Notes under the pieces: generated by a model
The model's database searches: none
What the model saw: only the letters and a program-made list of their open reading frames with translations
Told to the model about the DNA's origin: nothing
Made by a program: the position numbers and the translations under genes
Origin: Planctomycetota bacterium
GTDB lineage: Bacteria > Planctomycetota > Phycisphaerae > WQYP01
Assembly (NCBI GenBank): GCA_021828935.1
Contig: JAJZCU010000078.1
Location: forward strand, 2,107-8,134
Direction: 5' to 3'
DNA: 6,028 bases
Shown here: positions 1 through 5,463 of the stretch, in pieces
Layout of the letters: each line of letters starts with the position of its first letter
Position numbering within the stretch: position 1 is the first letter of the stretch

Positions 1-1
1 C

Positions 2-334
2 ACCACGCCAGCGGCGCCGGGGCTGGGGGTCGCGGAGGTCAATGAGACGGAGGGGAGCAACGCGAAAACGGGGTACGTTGCGCTGAAGATTCCGCTGTGG
101 ATCCCAGGCGGGCTCAAGGCTCGTTACCGTTCCTCTAAACCGCCTGCCCCCGCCCGTCCCCGGTCGTGCTCAGCGTGCTCTGCGCCTCAGCGGTTTTTCT
201 ACTTCGCCTGTGGGGCGCCATGCTGCCGGGACAAAAAGTTGTCACATGGAACCGCGGTATTTGCAGCCATACGACGATCATTGAGCTGCGCCCTTCCGGA
301 CCCGCGCCCGCCGAGCCGCGCGTTCCCGGAATAG
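2..334 (+). CDS. Possible 3' end of an unidentified gene (partial, low confidence)
   Basis: One + frame is open from the left edge to a TAG at 332-334. Its first ~45 codons look protein-like: acidic and polar residues (VNETEGSNAKTGY), then a hydrophobic/aromatic stretch (VALKIPLWIPGG), then KARYRSS. From about 140 onward the translation becomes Pro/Arg/Cys-rich and no longer looks like a normal protein. The open frame also overlaps the opposite-strand gene ending at 278 by 57 bp. The true end may therefore be near 135-140, where another frame has a TAA at 136-138; that would need a frameshift, or the reading here is wrong. I do not recognise the family. Codon choice (many GGG, GCG, GAG) differs from the GCC/GGC preference of the genes further right. 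Confidence 0.3.
   Translation, partial: TTPAAPGLGVAEVNETEGSNAKTGYVALKIPLWIPGGLKARYRSSKPPAPARPRSCSACSAPQRFFYFACGAPCCRDKKLSHGTAVFAAIRRSLSCALPDPRPPSRAFPE
135..281 (-). CDS. Short 48-residue ORF overlapping the small acidic gene (possible gene remnant)
   Basis: This ORF starts with an ATG at 281-279 that overlaps the TGA (280-278) of the preceding gene as ATGA, the usual junction of translationally coupled gene pairs. It reads MIVVWLQIPRF and then becomes Arg/Thr/Gly-rich without recognisable motifs, ending at TAG 137-135. MIVV is a common beginning of PIN-domain (VapC-type) toxins, but the catalytic aspartate that should follow (as in MIVVDT) is absent and the length is far below the ~130 residues of a PIN protein. 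It may be a remnant of a deleted or recombined partner gene, or a chance ORF. Confidence 0.2.
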   Translation of the reverse strand: MIVVWLQIPRFHVTTFCPGSMAPHRRSRKTAEAQSTLSTTGDGRGQAV

Positions 335-529
335 GAATGCTAACAATTCGTCCGCATCGTCATTCACCGGCCACAGCCTGCTGATTTCATCAAGGTCCCA
401 CACGGCCGTGACCCCCTGTTGTTTTGCCAACGCCTCCAAGGAAATGGATTCGCCCGGCGCGCCGCCATCGGGCGAATCCGGAAGTTGCGATTCTAAATCT
501 GGCATATCCACAAACTTAACCTCGACCAT
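278..529 (-). CDS. Small acidic protein of unknown function, antitoxin-like C-terminus
   Basis: The product is 83 residues from the ATG at 529. I do not recognise a named family. The N-terminal third is acidic and Pro/Gly-rich. It is followed by SLEALAKQQGV (residues ~30-40) and a C-terminal block with WDLDEISRLWP (~44-54), DDADELLAFLFRER (~57-70) and a basic Arg tail. Short proteins with a WP...D-D-LL-F----R--RR ending often occur as the first gene of PIN-type toxin-antitoxin pairs, so an antitoxin-like role is possible (inference). The frame extends up to a GTG at 568, but that GTG lies in the loop of a strong hairpin. The ATG at 529 is preceded by GGGGGTGA (541-534) and is preferred. It lies 88 bp downstream of the HTH antitoxin on the same strand, probably as the third gene of that operon. 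Confidence 0.6.
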   Translation of the reverse strand: MVEVKFVDMPDLESQLPDSPDGGAPGESISLEALAKQQGVTAVWDLDEISRLWPVNDDADELLAFLFRERAARRARVRKGAAQ

Positions 530-559
530 GCATTCACCCCCGGCCTCCGTCATGATCCG

Positions 560-575
560 GCCCGCCACGGCGGGC
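560..575. repeat. GC-only perfect hairpin between antitoxin and third gene
   Basis: GCCCGCC (560-566) and GGCGGGC (569-575) are perfect reverse complements separated by two bases. In RNA this gives at least six G-C pairs with a four-base loop. There is no T-run on either side, so it is not a classical intrinsic terminator. It sits between the antitoxin stop (618) and the preferred start of the next gene (529), where it could act as a pause, processing or RNA-stability element. It also buries the alternative GTG start at 568. Confidence 0.55.
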
Positions 576-617
576 GGCGCCCATCCAAGCGACCGTTATC
601 GACTTAGAACGGGGGGT

Positions 618-1121
618 TCACCGGTCCAACTCATCCACCTTAACATGAAACGCTTTGGCCAGGGCTTGCCTCGTCTTGAGCTGCGGTTTCACGCGCTGCT
701 TTTCGATGGCCTGCACTGTGGTGGGACTTAACCCGGCCGCTTTGGCCACGGCGCGGATGGTATGCAGCTTGCCGGCGCGCTTCAGGCGATCGTAATTAAG
801 GAAAAATTTTTCAGCGTCACGATCCCGCGCAGCGGCGGCCGCCTCCGCCGCCGGCGACGAAACATCGCGTTCCCAGTCTTCCAAATCCGGCGCTTTTCCA
901 ACCGCCGCCTTCAGCGCGAAAATTTCCGAGATTGCCTGCCGGGCGTATTCCTGCTCACCGACATCCCCCGAATTTTGCGCGGCGTCGAGGGCGTGCAAAT
1001 GGCAGATGAGGTCATTGCGCGAATGGGGATCCAACGCCCAAACGGCCGCACCGGCCGACAGCGCGTGCGCGTTAGCAGCGTGCTTTTTCTGGCGCTTGTT
1101 TTTTTTCGTCATCGCACTCAT
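618..1121 (-). CDS. XRE-family HTH antitoxin/transcription regulator, partner of the RelE/HigB-like toxin
   Basis: This 167-residue protein has a Lys/Arg-rich N-terminus (KKNKRQKKH, residues ~6-14), a middle helical region (~30-105, rich in Ala, Asp and Glu) and a C-terminal helix-turn-helix domain at ~119-165. The HTH shows the XRE/Cro pattern TIRAVAKAAGLSPTTV, then QAIEKQR, then a third helical part ending KAFHVKVDELDR. Antitoxins of this type bind the toxin and repress their own promoter. The start is the ATG at 1121, which overlaps the toxin TGA as ATGA, with GGAAG (1132-1128) six bases upstream. A second ATG three codons in is possible. The HTH is at the C-terminus, and the protein is longer than a minimal HigA (~100 residues), so the first ~110 residues probably hold the toxin-neutralising part (inference). 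It likely acts on the palindrome at 1585-1601. Confidence 0.82.
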   Translation of the reverse strand: MSAMTKKNKRQKKHAANAHALSAGAAVWALDPHSRNDLICHLHALDAAQNSGDVGEQEYARQAISEIFALKAAVGKAPDLEDWERDVSSPAAEAAAAARDRDAEKFFLNYDRLKRAGKLHTIRAVAKAAGLSPTTVQAIEKQRVKPQLKTRQALAKAFHVKVDELDR

Positions 1122-1549
1122 ATTTCACTTCCATCTTGTATTTGGCCCTTTAAATGACGCAACCGTCGCGCCACACGAGCCTTAACGCTTTCGTCAAGGC
1201 GCTGCGTCTTCTTCCAATAGGCATGCAAAATCCAGATCGTTTTGGAATTACCATCAGCCCAGAAGAATATTCGCAGGTTTTTGTTATGGCTTAGCGGCGC
1301 GCCCGTAAGACGCAATTCGTAAAAAGTATCTCCTGCATGGTGAACCTTTGAAAAATCCAAGTCCGCGCCCAGCCGCCCCTGCTTTGCTGGCGATAGCGGC
1401 CAATGCCGCAAGAGCCGAAGCTGCGTGAGCACCCATGCGCGCTCTTCTACATTGTCAAAAACGCCTCTTTGTACACGCGATTCGTATTGGGCTTCCGGGG
1501 TCGGACGCACGCGGAAATCACTCGCTTCTGGGTCGGGGGCATCAGCCAT
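1118..1549 (-). CDS. RelE/HigB-family toxin (phage Gp49-like)
   Basis: The product is 143 residues. The C-terminal two thirds fit the Gp49-like branch of the RelE/ParE toxin fold: FYELRL (residues ~76-81), NLRIFFW (~91-97), the strand IWILHAYWKKTQ (~105-116), then a basic helix rich in Arg and Lys (KARVARRLRHLKGQ). In this family the proteins are usually ribosome-dependent mRNA interferases or related growth inhibitors; the target here is not known. It is somewhat longer than the ~100-120 residues common for the family because of an N-terminal ~35-residue extension rich in Asp, Glu and Arg. The frame also has an ATG at 1558, but the GGAG at 1564-1561 lies too close to it and is well spaced (10 bases) for the ATG at 1549. 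The toxin-first order with a downstream HTH protein matches higBA-type modules. Confidence 0.82.
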   Translation of the reverse strand: MADAPDPEASDFRVRPTPEAQYESRVQRGVFDNVEERAWVLTQLRLLRHWPLSPAKQGRLGADLDFSKVHHAGDTFYELRLTGAPLSHNKNLRIFFWADGNSKTIWILHAYWKKTQRLDESVKARVARRLRHLKGQIQDGSEI

Positions 1550-1582
1550 ACGTTGCATACTCCACGGATGCTCATCGGCTGT

Positions 1583-1610
1583 ATTGTAACAGTTTGTTAC
1601 AGTTTTTCAA
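1583..1610 (-). promoter_or_regulatory. Sigma70-type promoter of the toxin-antitoxin operon
   Basis: Read on the minus strand, TTGAAA (1610-1605) and TACAAT (1588-1583) each match the consensus hexamers in five of six bases and are 16 bp apart. The start of transcription would fall near 1576, giving a short leader of about 25 bases to the toxin ATG at 1549. Confidence 0.65.
1585..1601. promoter_or_regulatory. Palindromic operator within the toxin-antitoxin promoter
   Basis: TGTAACA-GTT-TGTTACA is a perfect 7-bp inverted repeat with a 3-bp centre. It fills most of the spacer and overlaps the -10 hexamer of the minus-strand promoter. The same stretch also holds the direct repeat ACAGTTT (1590s and 1600s, 10 bp apart). 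A dimeric HTH protein bound here would block RNA polymerase. The obvious candidate is the antitoxin encoded at 1121-618, alone or with its toxin (inference). Confidence 0.65.
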
Positions 1611-1723
1611 CCGCCAATTTTTCGCTTTTTCACTATCCCGACGCGCCCCGATGGGCCGCTCGCCGCAGCTTCCCCTCCGATGAGCCAAGCCACTTCGCAT
1701 TTCGCCCTTTTGCGGGAAAACCG

Positions 1724-1752
1724 TTGCCCTTCGCCCATCAAGCCGCTACAAC
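1724..1752 (+). promoter_or_regulatory. Weak candidate promoter for the IMPase-family gene
   Basis: TTGCCC (1724-1729) and TACAAC (1747-1752) are 17 bp apart, each with four of six consensus bases. Transcription would begin near 1759, about 28 bases before the ATG at 1787. The match is modest and rests only on hexamers and spacing. Confidence 0.3.
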
Positions 1753-1786
1753 CATTATGGCAGCAGAACATCATAAGGAATCACCC

Positions 1787-2800
1787 ATGCCTGAACTACC
1801 GGAAAAACCCGCCTACTTTAGCAAGAAACTGTGTGAACTCACCCGCCGCATGCGCGACGCCGTACTCAAGGCCCGCCTGCTTAAAAGCCAGTTCTCCAAC
1901 GTATCACGCCACACCGCCGCGGACACCATCTATGAACTGGACACGCACGTGGAACCGGTATTGGAAGAATTCTGCCGCGACTGGTCCCGTGAATATCCAC
2001 TGATTTTGGTGGCGGAAGGCATCGAAGGGCCCGGCGGAGTCGAGGGCCGCGCGGCATTTCCCAATGCGGCGGCCGAAAAAGACGCGGCGTTTATTGTGAT
2101 TGTTGATCCCATTGATGGCACACGCGGGCTTATGTACGACAAGCGCTCCGCCTGGTCTCTGGCCGGCGTGGCCATGAACCGTGGCGCCGCCACGCGACTC
2201 TCCGACATCTTTGCCGCCGCCCAGGCCGAAGTACCCACCAGCAAACAGAGCGTTTCGGACGTGCTTTGGGCCCACAAGGGCGGGGGCGCTTTTGCCTGGC
2301 GCGATGACCTGCCCACCGGAAAATCCGAGCCCTTTTCCTTGCGCCCCAGCGCCGCGAAAGACCTGGCCCACGGGTTTGCCAGTGTGGCCAGCTTTTTCCC
2401 GGGCACCAAGAAACATGCCGCCAAGCTTATGGAAAAAATAGTCACGTCCACCCTGGGCCCGCTTGACGTCACGCGCCCCATGGTGTTTGACGACCAATAC
2501 ATCTGCACCGGTGGCCAGTTTTATGAATTAATGATCGGACATGACCGCTTCATCGCCGACCTGCGCCCCGCTTTTTACCGCATGGCCGGCCACCCCACGG
2601 GCCTGTGCGTACATCCCTATGACCTGGCCACCATGCTGATCGCCCAGGAAGCCGGCGTGCGCATCACGGACGAAAAAGGCGAAGCCGTCGACGGCCCGCT
2701 GGACGTGGAAACCCCGCTATCATGGATGGGCTTCGCCAACGCCGCACTGCAGCGCGCCATCACACCAATTGTAAAAGAATTTTTGGCAAGCGGAAGGTAG
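1787..2800 (+). CDS. Inositol monophosphatase-family phosphatase, substrate unknown
   Basis: This 337-residue soluble protein belongs to the Mg2+-dependent IMPase/FBPase/CysQ phosphatase superfamily. The key motif is VDPIDGTRGLM at residues 106-116, whose D107 and D110 are metal ligands in the family. An upstream acidic residue, E77 in LVAEG, takes the place of the usual GEE-type site. The C-terminal metal aspartate is likely D279 in HPYDLATMLIAQEAGV, where Tyr replaces the usual Trp of WDxAA. It is longer than typical IMPases (~260-280 residues), with extra sequence around residues 140-230. The ATG at 1787 is chosen because AAGGAA (1775-1780) lies seven bases upstream. The frame stays open to 1403, but that part overlaps the toxin gene on the other strand and is not protein-like. 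Candidate substrates in the family include inositol phosphates, PAP, sugar bisphosphates and histidinol phosphate; nothing here decides between them. It converges with ctaA. Confidence 0.88.
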   Translation: MPELPEKPAYFSKKLCELTRRMRDAVLKARLLKSQFSNVSRHTAADTIYELDTHVEPVLEEFCRDWSREYPLILVAEGIEGPGGVEGRAAFPNAAAEKDAAFIVIVDPIDGTRGLMYDKRSAWSLAGVAMNRGAATRLSDIFAAAQAEVPTSKQSVSDVLWAHKGGGAFAWRDDLPTGKSEPFSLRPSAAKDLAHGFASVASFFPGTKKHAAKLMEKIVTSTLGPLDVTRPMVFDDQYICTGGQFYELMIGHDRFIADLRPAFYRMAGHPTGLCVHPYDLATMLIAQEAGVRITDEKGEAVDGPLDVETPLSWMGFANAALQRAITPIVKEFLASGR

Positions 2801-2811
2801 CCGTCAATCAG

Positions 2812-2827
2812 ACCGTCGTCAGACGGT
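2812..2827. terminator. Hairpin between the converging IMPase and ctaA genes, possible weak bidirectional terminator
   Basis: ACCGTC (2812-2817) and GACGGT (2822-2827) form a perfect 6-bp stem with loop GTCA, and the loop contains the ctaA stop codon. The site lies 12 bp after the IMPase stop. No T-run follows on either strand, so termination by this element alone would be weak. A further CCGTC copy at 2801-2805 could form an alternative pairing with the right arm. Confidence 0.4.
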
Positions 2828-4249
2828 GGCGCCCACGGAGTCTGTTGTGCCGGCTGCCGCAAGGGCCGCCCTCGACTGGCTTTCCGGCCCTTCCACCAGC
2901 AGCCGCCGGGTCCAGATGGCCGCCAGCACCGCCAGACAAAACAACGCCGCCCCGTTCACCTGGTGTATGGTCGTCACGAAAGCCTCCAGCAGCGTCGGAT
3001 GTACGGGCGGCTTGGGGCCGTGCAGAATCATCAGGGCACTGATACCCAGCACGATTTGCAGTACCACATCCACCAACAGCGCCGTTCCCAAATAACGCAG
3101 AATCGGCTGGTCGGCATTTAACCCCCAGGTCCGCGTGCCCACGATCATTACCACTAACAAAATAATCCCGGCCATCACAATGTGTTCCACCATCGCCGCT
3201 CCTAAGTGTCGTAATAGCGCGCCCAGCACCAACTGCACCACCAGCAGCAGCACCAGCACCGTGGTAAGAATTCGATCATTCTTCGCCCACGGCTTGGTTG
3301 ATGGTCGCCGCCCTGCCCGCCACGCCTTGGAACAGAACGCGCACAACGCCACCGCCGTGGCCAGGTAAATCTGCGCGAAGACGCCGTGAATAATTGCAAT
3401 GGTTTCGCTGGGGTCCATGTGTGAACGTTTCTGGCTGAGCGTTAAATGGCCCGTGACCCGCAGGCCCCCAAGCAAGCCCTGCAGGCATACCATAATAAAC
3501 GCCACCCAGCCCAATACTTTCACCCACCTTCGGCGATCGGCAAAGGTCAGATAAATAGCCAACGCCCCGCTGGCCAGACCCACCAATGAACCCATCAGCC
3601 GGTGCGAATGTTCAAAAAACACCCCACCGGTCATGTGCGATAGCGGAAACATCCACATGTTCCAGTGAAATGAGTTCGGCCAGTCCGGCACCGCCAACCC
3701 CGCGTTCATGCCCACGACCATGCCCCCGGCAAATATTAGCAAAACCGTGGCGGCCACCGTCACTTTGGTCAGCGCCGCTTCCCCGTCCATGGCGCGCCCG
3801 CGCTTGGGGAAGCGGCTGCCGATAAATGCCCCGATAAATTCCAGAACGCCACAGCCCAGCACGAAGGCCGGCGCCCACACCACGGCATACGCAATGATGC
3901 GTTGGTCGGAAGTCAGGTGCTTGCCCAGCGTGAACAGCAACAACAGATTGGTAGTACCTGTGACAAAGCCGGAGTACAACCCGCCCCACACGCCGCGTCG
4001 CATGCGCGAACCGGCGACAAACCCGCCGATCAGCAGCGACAACACCATCAATACCATGATCACCGGTGAAGGAATTTTATCGCCGGGCATTCGTCCGGCG
4101 TACCCCAGGGCCCACATTGCAATGGTGGTGCCCAGGCCTACGGCCAGAATATCCCCAATGTTGTAACGCGTTGGCCGCTGGGGCACGGCAATTTGTGTTT
4201 CCATATGGGCGTCTCGGGCGGCGGCGGCATTGGCAGTGGAATCGATCAT
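2819..4249 (-). CDS. ctaA: Heme A synthase (CtaA/COX15) with an N-terminal four-helix extension
   Basis: CtaA oxidises the C8 methyl of heme O to a formyl group, making heme A for cytochrome c oxidase, in the cytoplasmic membrane. The core (residues ~155-450) has about eight membrane segments. It carries the expected heme histidines: EHSHR at 213-217 (H214, H216), IHGVF (H288), RHLGAAMVEH (H348, H356) and TIHQVNG (H429), plus the signature NAGLAVPDWPNSF at 182-194. Ahead of the core lie ~150 residues with four further hydrophobic segments (about 31-50, 61-80, 87-107, 117-146). These are not part of B. subtilis-type CtaA (~300 residues), and the whole protein is 476 residues. The start at 4249 is supported by AGGA (4262-4259) nine bases upstream. 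ctaB, the preceding enzyme of the pathway, is divergent next door. Confidence 0.93.
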   Translation of the reverse strand: MIDSTANAAAARDAHMETQIAVPQRPTRYNIGDILAVGLGTTIAMWALGYAGRMPGDKIPSPVIMVLMVLSLLIGGFVAGSRMRRGVWGGLYSGFVTGTTNLLLLFTLGKHLTSDQRIIAYAVVWAPAFVLGCGVLEFIGAFIGSRFPKRGRAMDGEAALTKVTVAATVLLIFAGGMVVGMNAGLAVPDWPNSFHWNMWMFPLSHMTGGVFFEHSHRLMGSLVGLASGALAIYLTFADRRRWVKVLGWVAFIMVCLQGLLGGLRVTGHLTLSQKRSHMDPSETIAIIHGVFAQIYLATAVALCAFCSKAWRAGRRPSTKPWAKNDRILTTVLVLLLVVQLVLGALLRHLGAAMVEHIVMAGIILLVVMIVGTRTWGLNADQPILRYLGTALLVDVVLQIVLGISALMILHGPKPPVHPTLLEAFVTTIHQVNGAALFCLAVLAAIWTRRLLVEGPESQSRAALAAAGTTDSVGATV

Positions 4250-4288
4250 TTGCTCGTGTCCTAGGATTATTGGAATCTTCTGCTATCA

Positions 4289-4318
4289 TTTATAGGGCTT
4301 GTACTTGCGGCAGTGCAA
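4289..4318 (-). promoter_or_regulatory. Candidate ctaA promoter
   Basis: On the minus strand, TATAAA (4294-4289) is a good -10 hexamer. TTGCAC (4318-4313), 18 bp upstream, is a weak -35. Transcription would begin near 4282, about 33 bases before the ctaA ATG. I found no equally good promoter for ctaB on the other strand. Confidence 0.35.
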
Positions 4319-4325
4319 GGCAAGC
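4297..4325. repeat. Nested inverted repeat in the ctaA-ctaB divergent region
   Basis: GCTTG (4297-4301) pairs with CAAGC (4321-4325), and inside it CTTGC (4304-4308) pairs with GCAAG (4315-4319). The internal mismatch is TA against G, and the loop is GGCAGT. Ten base pairs in total form an imperfect stem. It overlaps the proposed ctaA -35 and lies upstream of ctaB, so it could be a shared operator or an RNA hairpin in a leader. It is immediately followed by the 8-bp palindrome AAGCGCTT (4322-4329). Confidence 0.4.
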
Positions 4326-4380
4326 GCTTACTCTACGTACCTTTGCGGCCGTTGTTCCAGCGAATCAGGAAAGACCATTC

Positions 4381-5367
4381 ATGACATCTGTCCCTGTACG
4401 GGCCCGGGCCTCTGAACCACCCATTGAAACCGGCTCACGCGTGGGCCGCATGTGGCGGGCTTATTCCGAACTGACAAAACTGCGCCTTACCGCCATGGTG
4501 GTCGTCACCGCGGCGGTGGGGTATCTGCTGGGTTCCCATGGCGCCGTGGACTGGCGGGTGCTGCTGTGCGCCATGCTCGGAACATTTCTTGCCGGCGCCA
4601 GCGCCAGTGCCTTCAACCAAAGCATTGAAACCAAACTTGACGCCCGCATGGACCGCACGCGCGACCGTCCCCTGCCCGCCGGCCGCCTGACCACCATTCA
4701 TGCCACATGGTTTGCAGTAGCCAGCGGCGTGGTCGGCATTGTTTTGCTGGCCACGCAAGTGAACCTGCTTACGGCCGGTCTGGGTTTGTTTAATATCATT
4801 GTATACGTGCTGATCTACACCCCGCTGAAAACCAAAAGCTCGCTGAACACCGTGGTGGGCGCCGTATGCGGGGCCGTTCCGCCCATGATGGGCTTTGCCG
4901 CCGCCACCGATCATCTGGGCGTGGGCGCGTGGCTACTGGGCGCTTTATTGTTTATATGGCAAATCCCGCATTTTCTGGCCCTGGCTTGGATGTACCGCGA
5001 CGATTACGCCCGCGGCGGCTTCCGCATGTTGCCCGTGACTGATCGCGAAGGCCGCCTGACCTGCACCATGATCGTGCTGTATAGTTTGGCGTTAATACCC
5101 TCCGGCCTGGCCCTGTACGTATACGGAATATCCGGCCCCACCTATGGGCTGGGCTCGCTGCTACTGGGCGCGGTGATGGTGGGTCTGGCGCTGCAGATGG
5201 CCCGCAGCAAAACCCGCGTGGCCGCCCGCCGCCTCTTCCTGGCCAGCGTCATCTACCTGCCGCTGTTATTGCTGCTGATGGTGGCCGATATGCCCAGCGG
5301 CGTACGCAGCAACGGGGTGGCCGTGCGACCAGCTGGAACGCATATCGAAAAGGCCTTATTCCAATAA
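4381..5367 (+). CDS. ctaB: Protoheme IX farnesyltransferase (heme O synthase, CtaB/COX10/CyoE)
   Basis: This 328-residue integral membrane prenyltransferase of the UbiA family adds a farnesyl group to protoheme IX to make heme O, the substrate of CtaA. The first prenyl-diphosphate/Mg motif is N79-QSI-E83-TKL-D87-ARM-D91, followed by RTRDRPLPAGR (92-102), the usual COX10 signature. The second conserved loop is WQIPHFLALAW (193-203), then YRDDYARGGFRMLPV (205-219). About nine hydrophobic segments run from residue 35 to 303. The ATG at 4381 has AGGAAAG (4367-4373) upstream at normal spacing. The frame is open back to 4066, but that part overlaps ctaA on the other strand and is not used. The N-terminal ~25 residues and the C-terminal ~20 residues (SGVRSNGVAV...) are polar tails. 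It is divergent from ctaA and followed after 96 bp by gcvP. Confidence 0.94.
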   Translation: MTSVPVRARASEPPIETGSRVGRMWRAYSELTKLRLTAMVVVTAAVGYLLGSHGAVDWRVLLCAMLGTFLAGASASAFNQSIETKLDARMDRTRDRPLPAGRLTTIHATWFAVASGVVGIVLLATQVNLLTAGLGLFNIIVYVLIYTPLKTKSSLNTVVGAVCGAVPPMMGFAAATDHLGVGAWLLGALLFIWQIPHFLALAWMYRDDYARGGFRMLPVTDREGRLTCTMIVLYSLALIPSGLALYVYGISGPTYGLGSLLLGAVMVGLALQMARSKTRVAARRLFLASVIYLPLLLLLMVADMPSGVRSNGVAVRPAGTHIEKALFQ

Positions 5368-5377
5368 CCGGATTTTG

Positions 5378-5425
5378 GCTGCCCGGTACGCTGCCCGGCA
5401 CGCGGCCTGTTACGCGCCCTGGTAC
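5378..5425. repeat. Four tandem imperfect 12-bp repeats between ctaB and gcvP
   Basis: The units are GCTGCCCGGTAC (5378-5389), GCTGCCCGGCAC (5390-5401), GCGGCCTGTTAC (5402-5413) and GCGCCCTGGTAC (5414-5425), with no bases between them. Units 1 and 2 differ at one position; units 3 and 4 diverge more but keep GC at the left and an AC end. The array ends 38 bp before the gcvP start. It is either a minisatellite-like expansion or a set of phased binding sites just over one helical turn apart. Confidence 0.7.
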
Positions 5426-5463
5426 ATTGACCCAAACCCGCCGAACCAAGGACAAAACGGCTC

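Noticed and set aside
1..120. Minus-strand frame open to the left edge
   Set aside because: It begins just after a TAA with no ATG or GTG start and no ribosome binding site, and its translation is low-complexity Ser/Pro/Ala.
137..198. Intrinsic terminator: AAACCGC (137-143) with GCGGTTT (190-196) and a T-run
   Set aside because: The arms match and five Ts follow, but the ~46-base loop is too long for a convincing terminator hairpin.
278..568. Longer form of the small acidic protein starting with GTG at 568
   Set aside because: The GTG lies in the loop of a strong GC hairpin without a Shine-Dalgarno sequence. The ATG at 529 has GGGGGTGA upstream.
1403..1786. In-frame upstream extension of the IMPase gene by 128 codons
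   Set aside because: It overlaps the toxin gene and its promoter on the other strand, the translation is not protein-like, and a well-spaced AAGGAA precedes the ATG at 1787.
1904..2508. Two long open frames of 192-197 codons on the minus strand
   Set aside because: They are antisense to the IMPase gene, whose conserved motifs are clear. Long antisense frames are expected in GC-rich coding DNA.
4066..4380. In-frame upstream extension of ctaB by 105 codons
   Set aside because: It is antisense to the start of ctaA and crosses the divergent promoter region. COX10 homology begins after 4381, which has its own ribosome binding site.
4435..4914. Minus-strand open frame of 159 codons
   Set aside because: It is rich in Gly, His and Gln with no domain pattern and lies wholly antisense to ctaB.
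5368..5463. Glycine riboswitch upstream of gcvP
   Set aside because: The 96-bp gap is occupied by tandem repeats and a ribosome binding site. It is too short for a tandem glycine aptamer, and I see none of the conserved core pairing.
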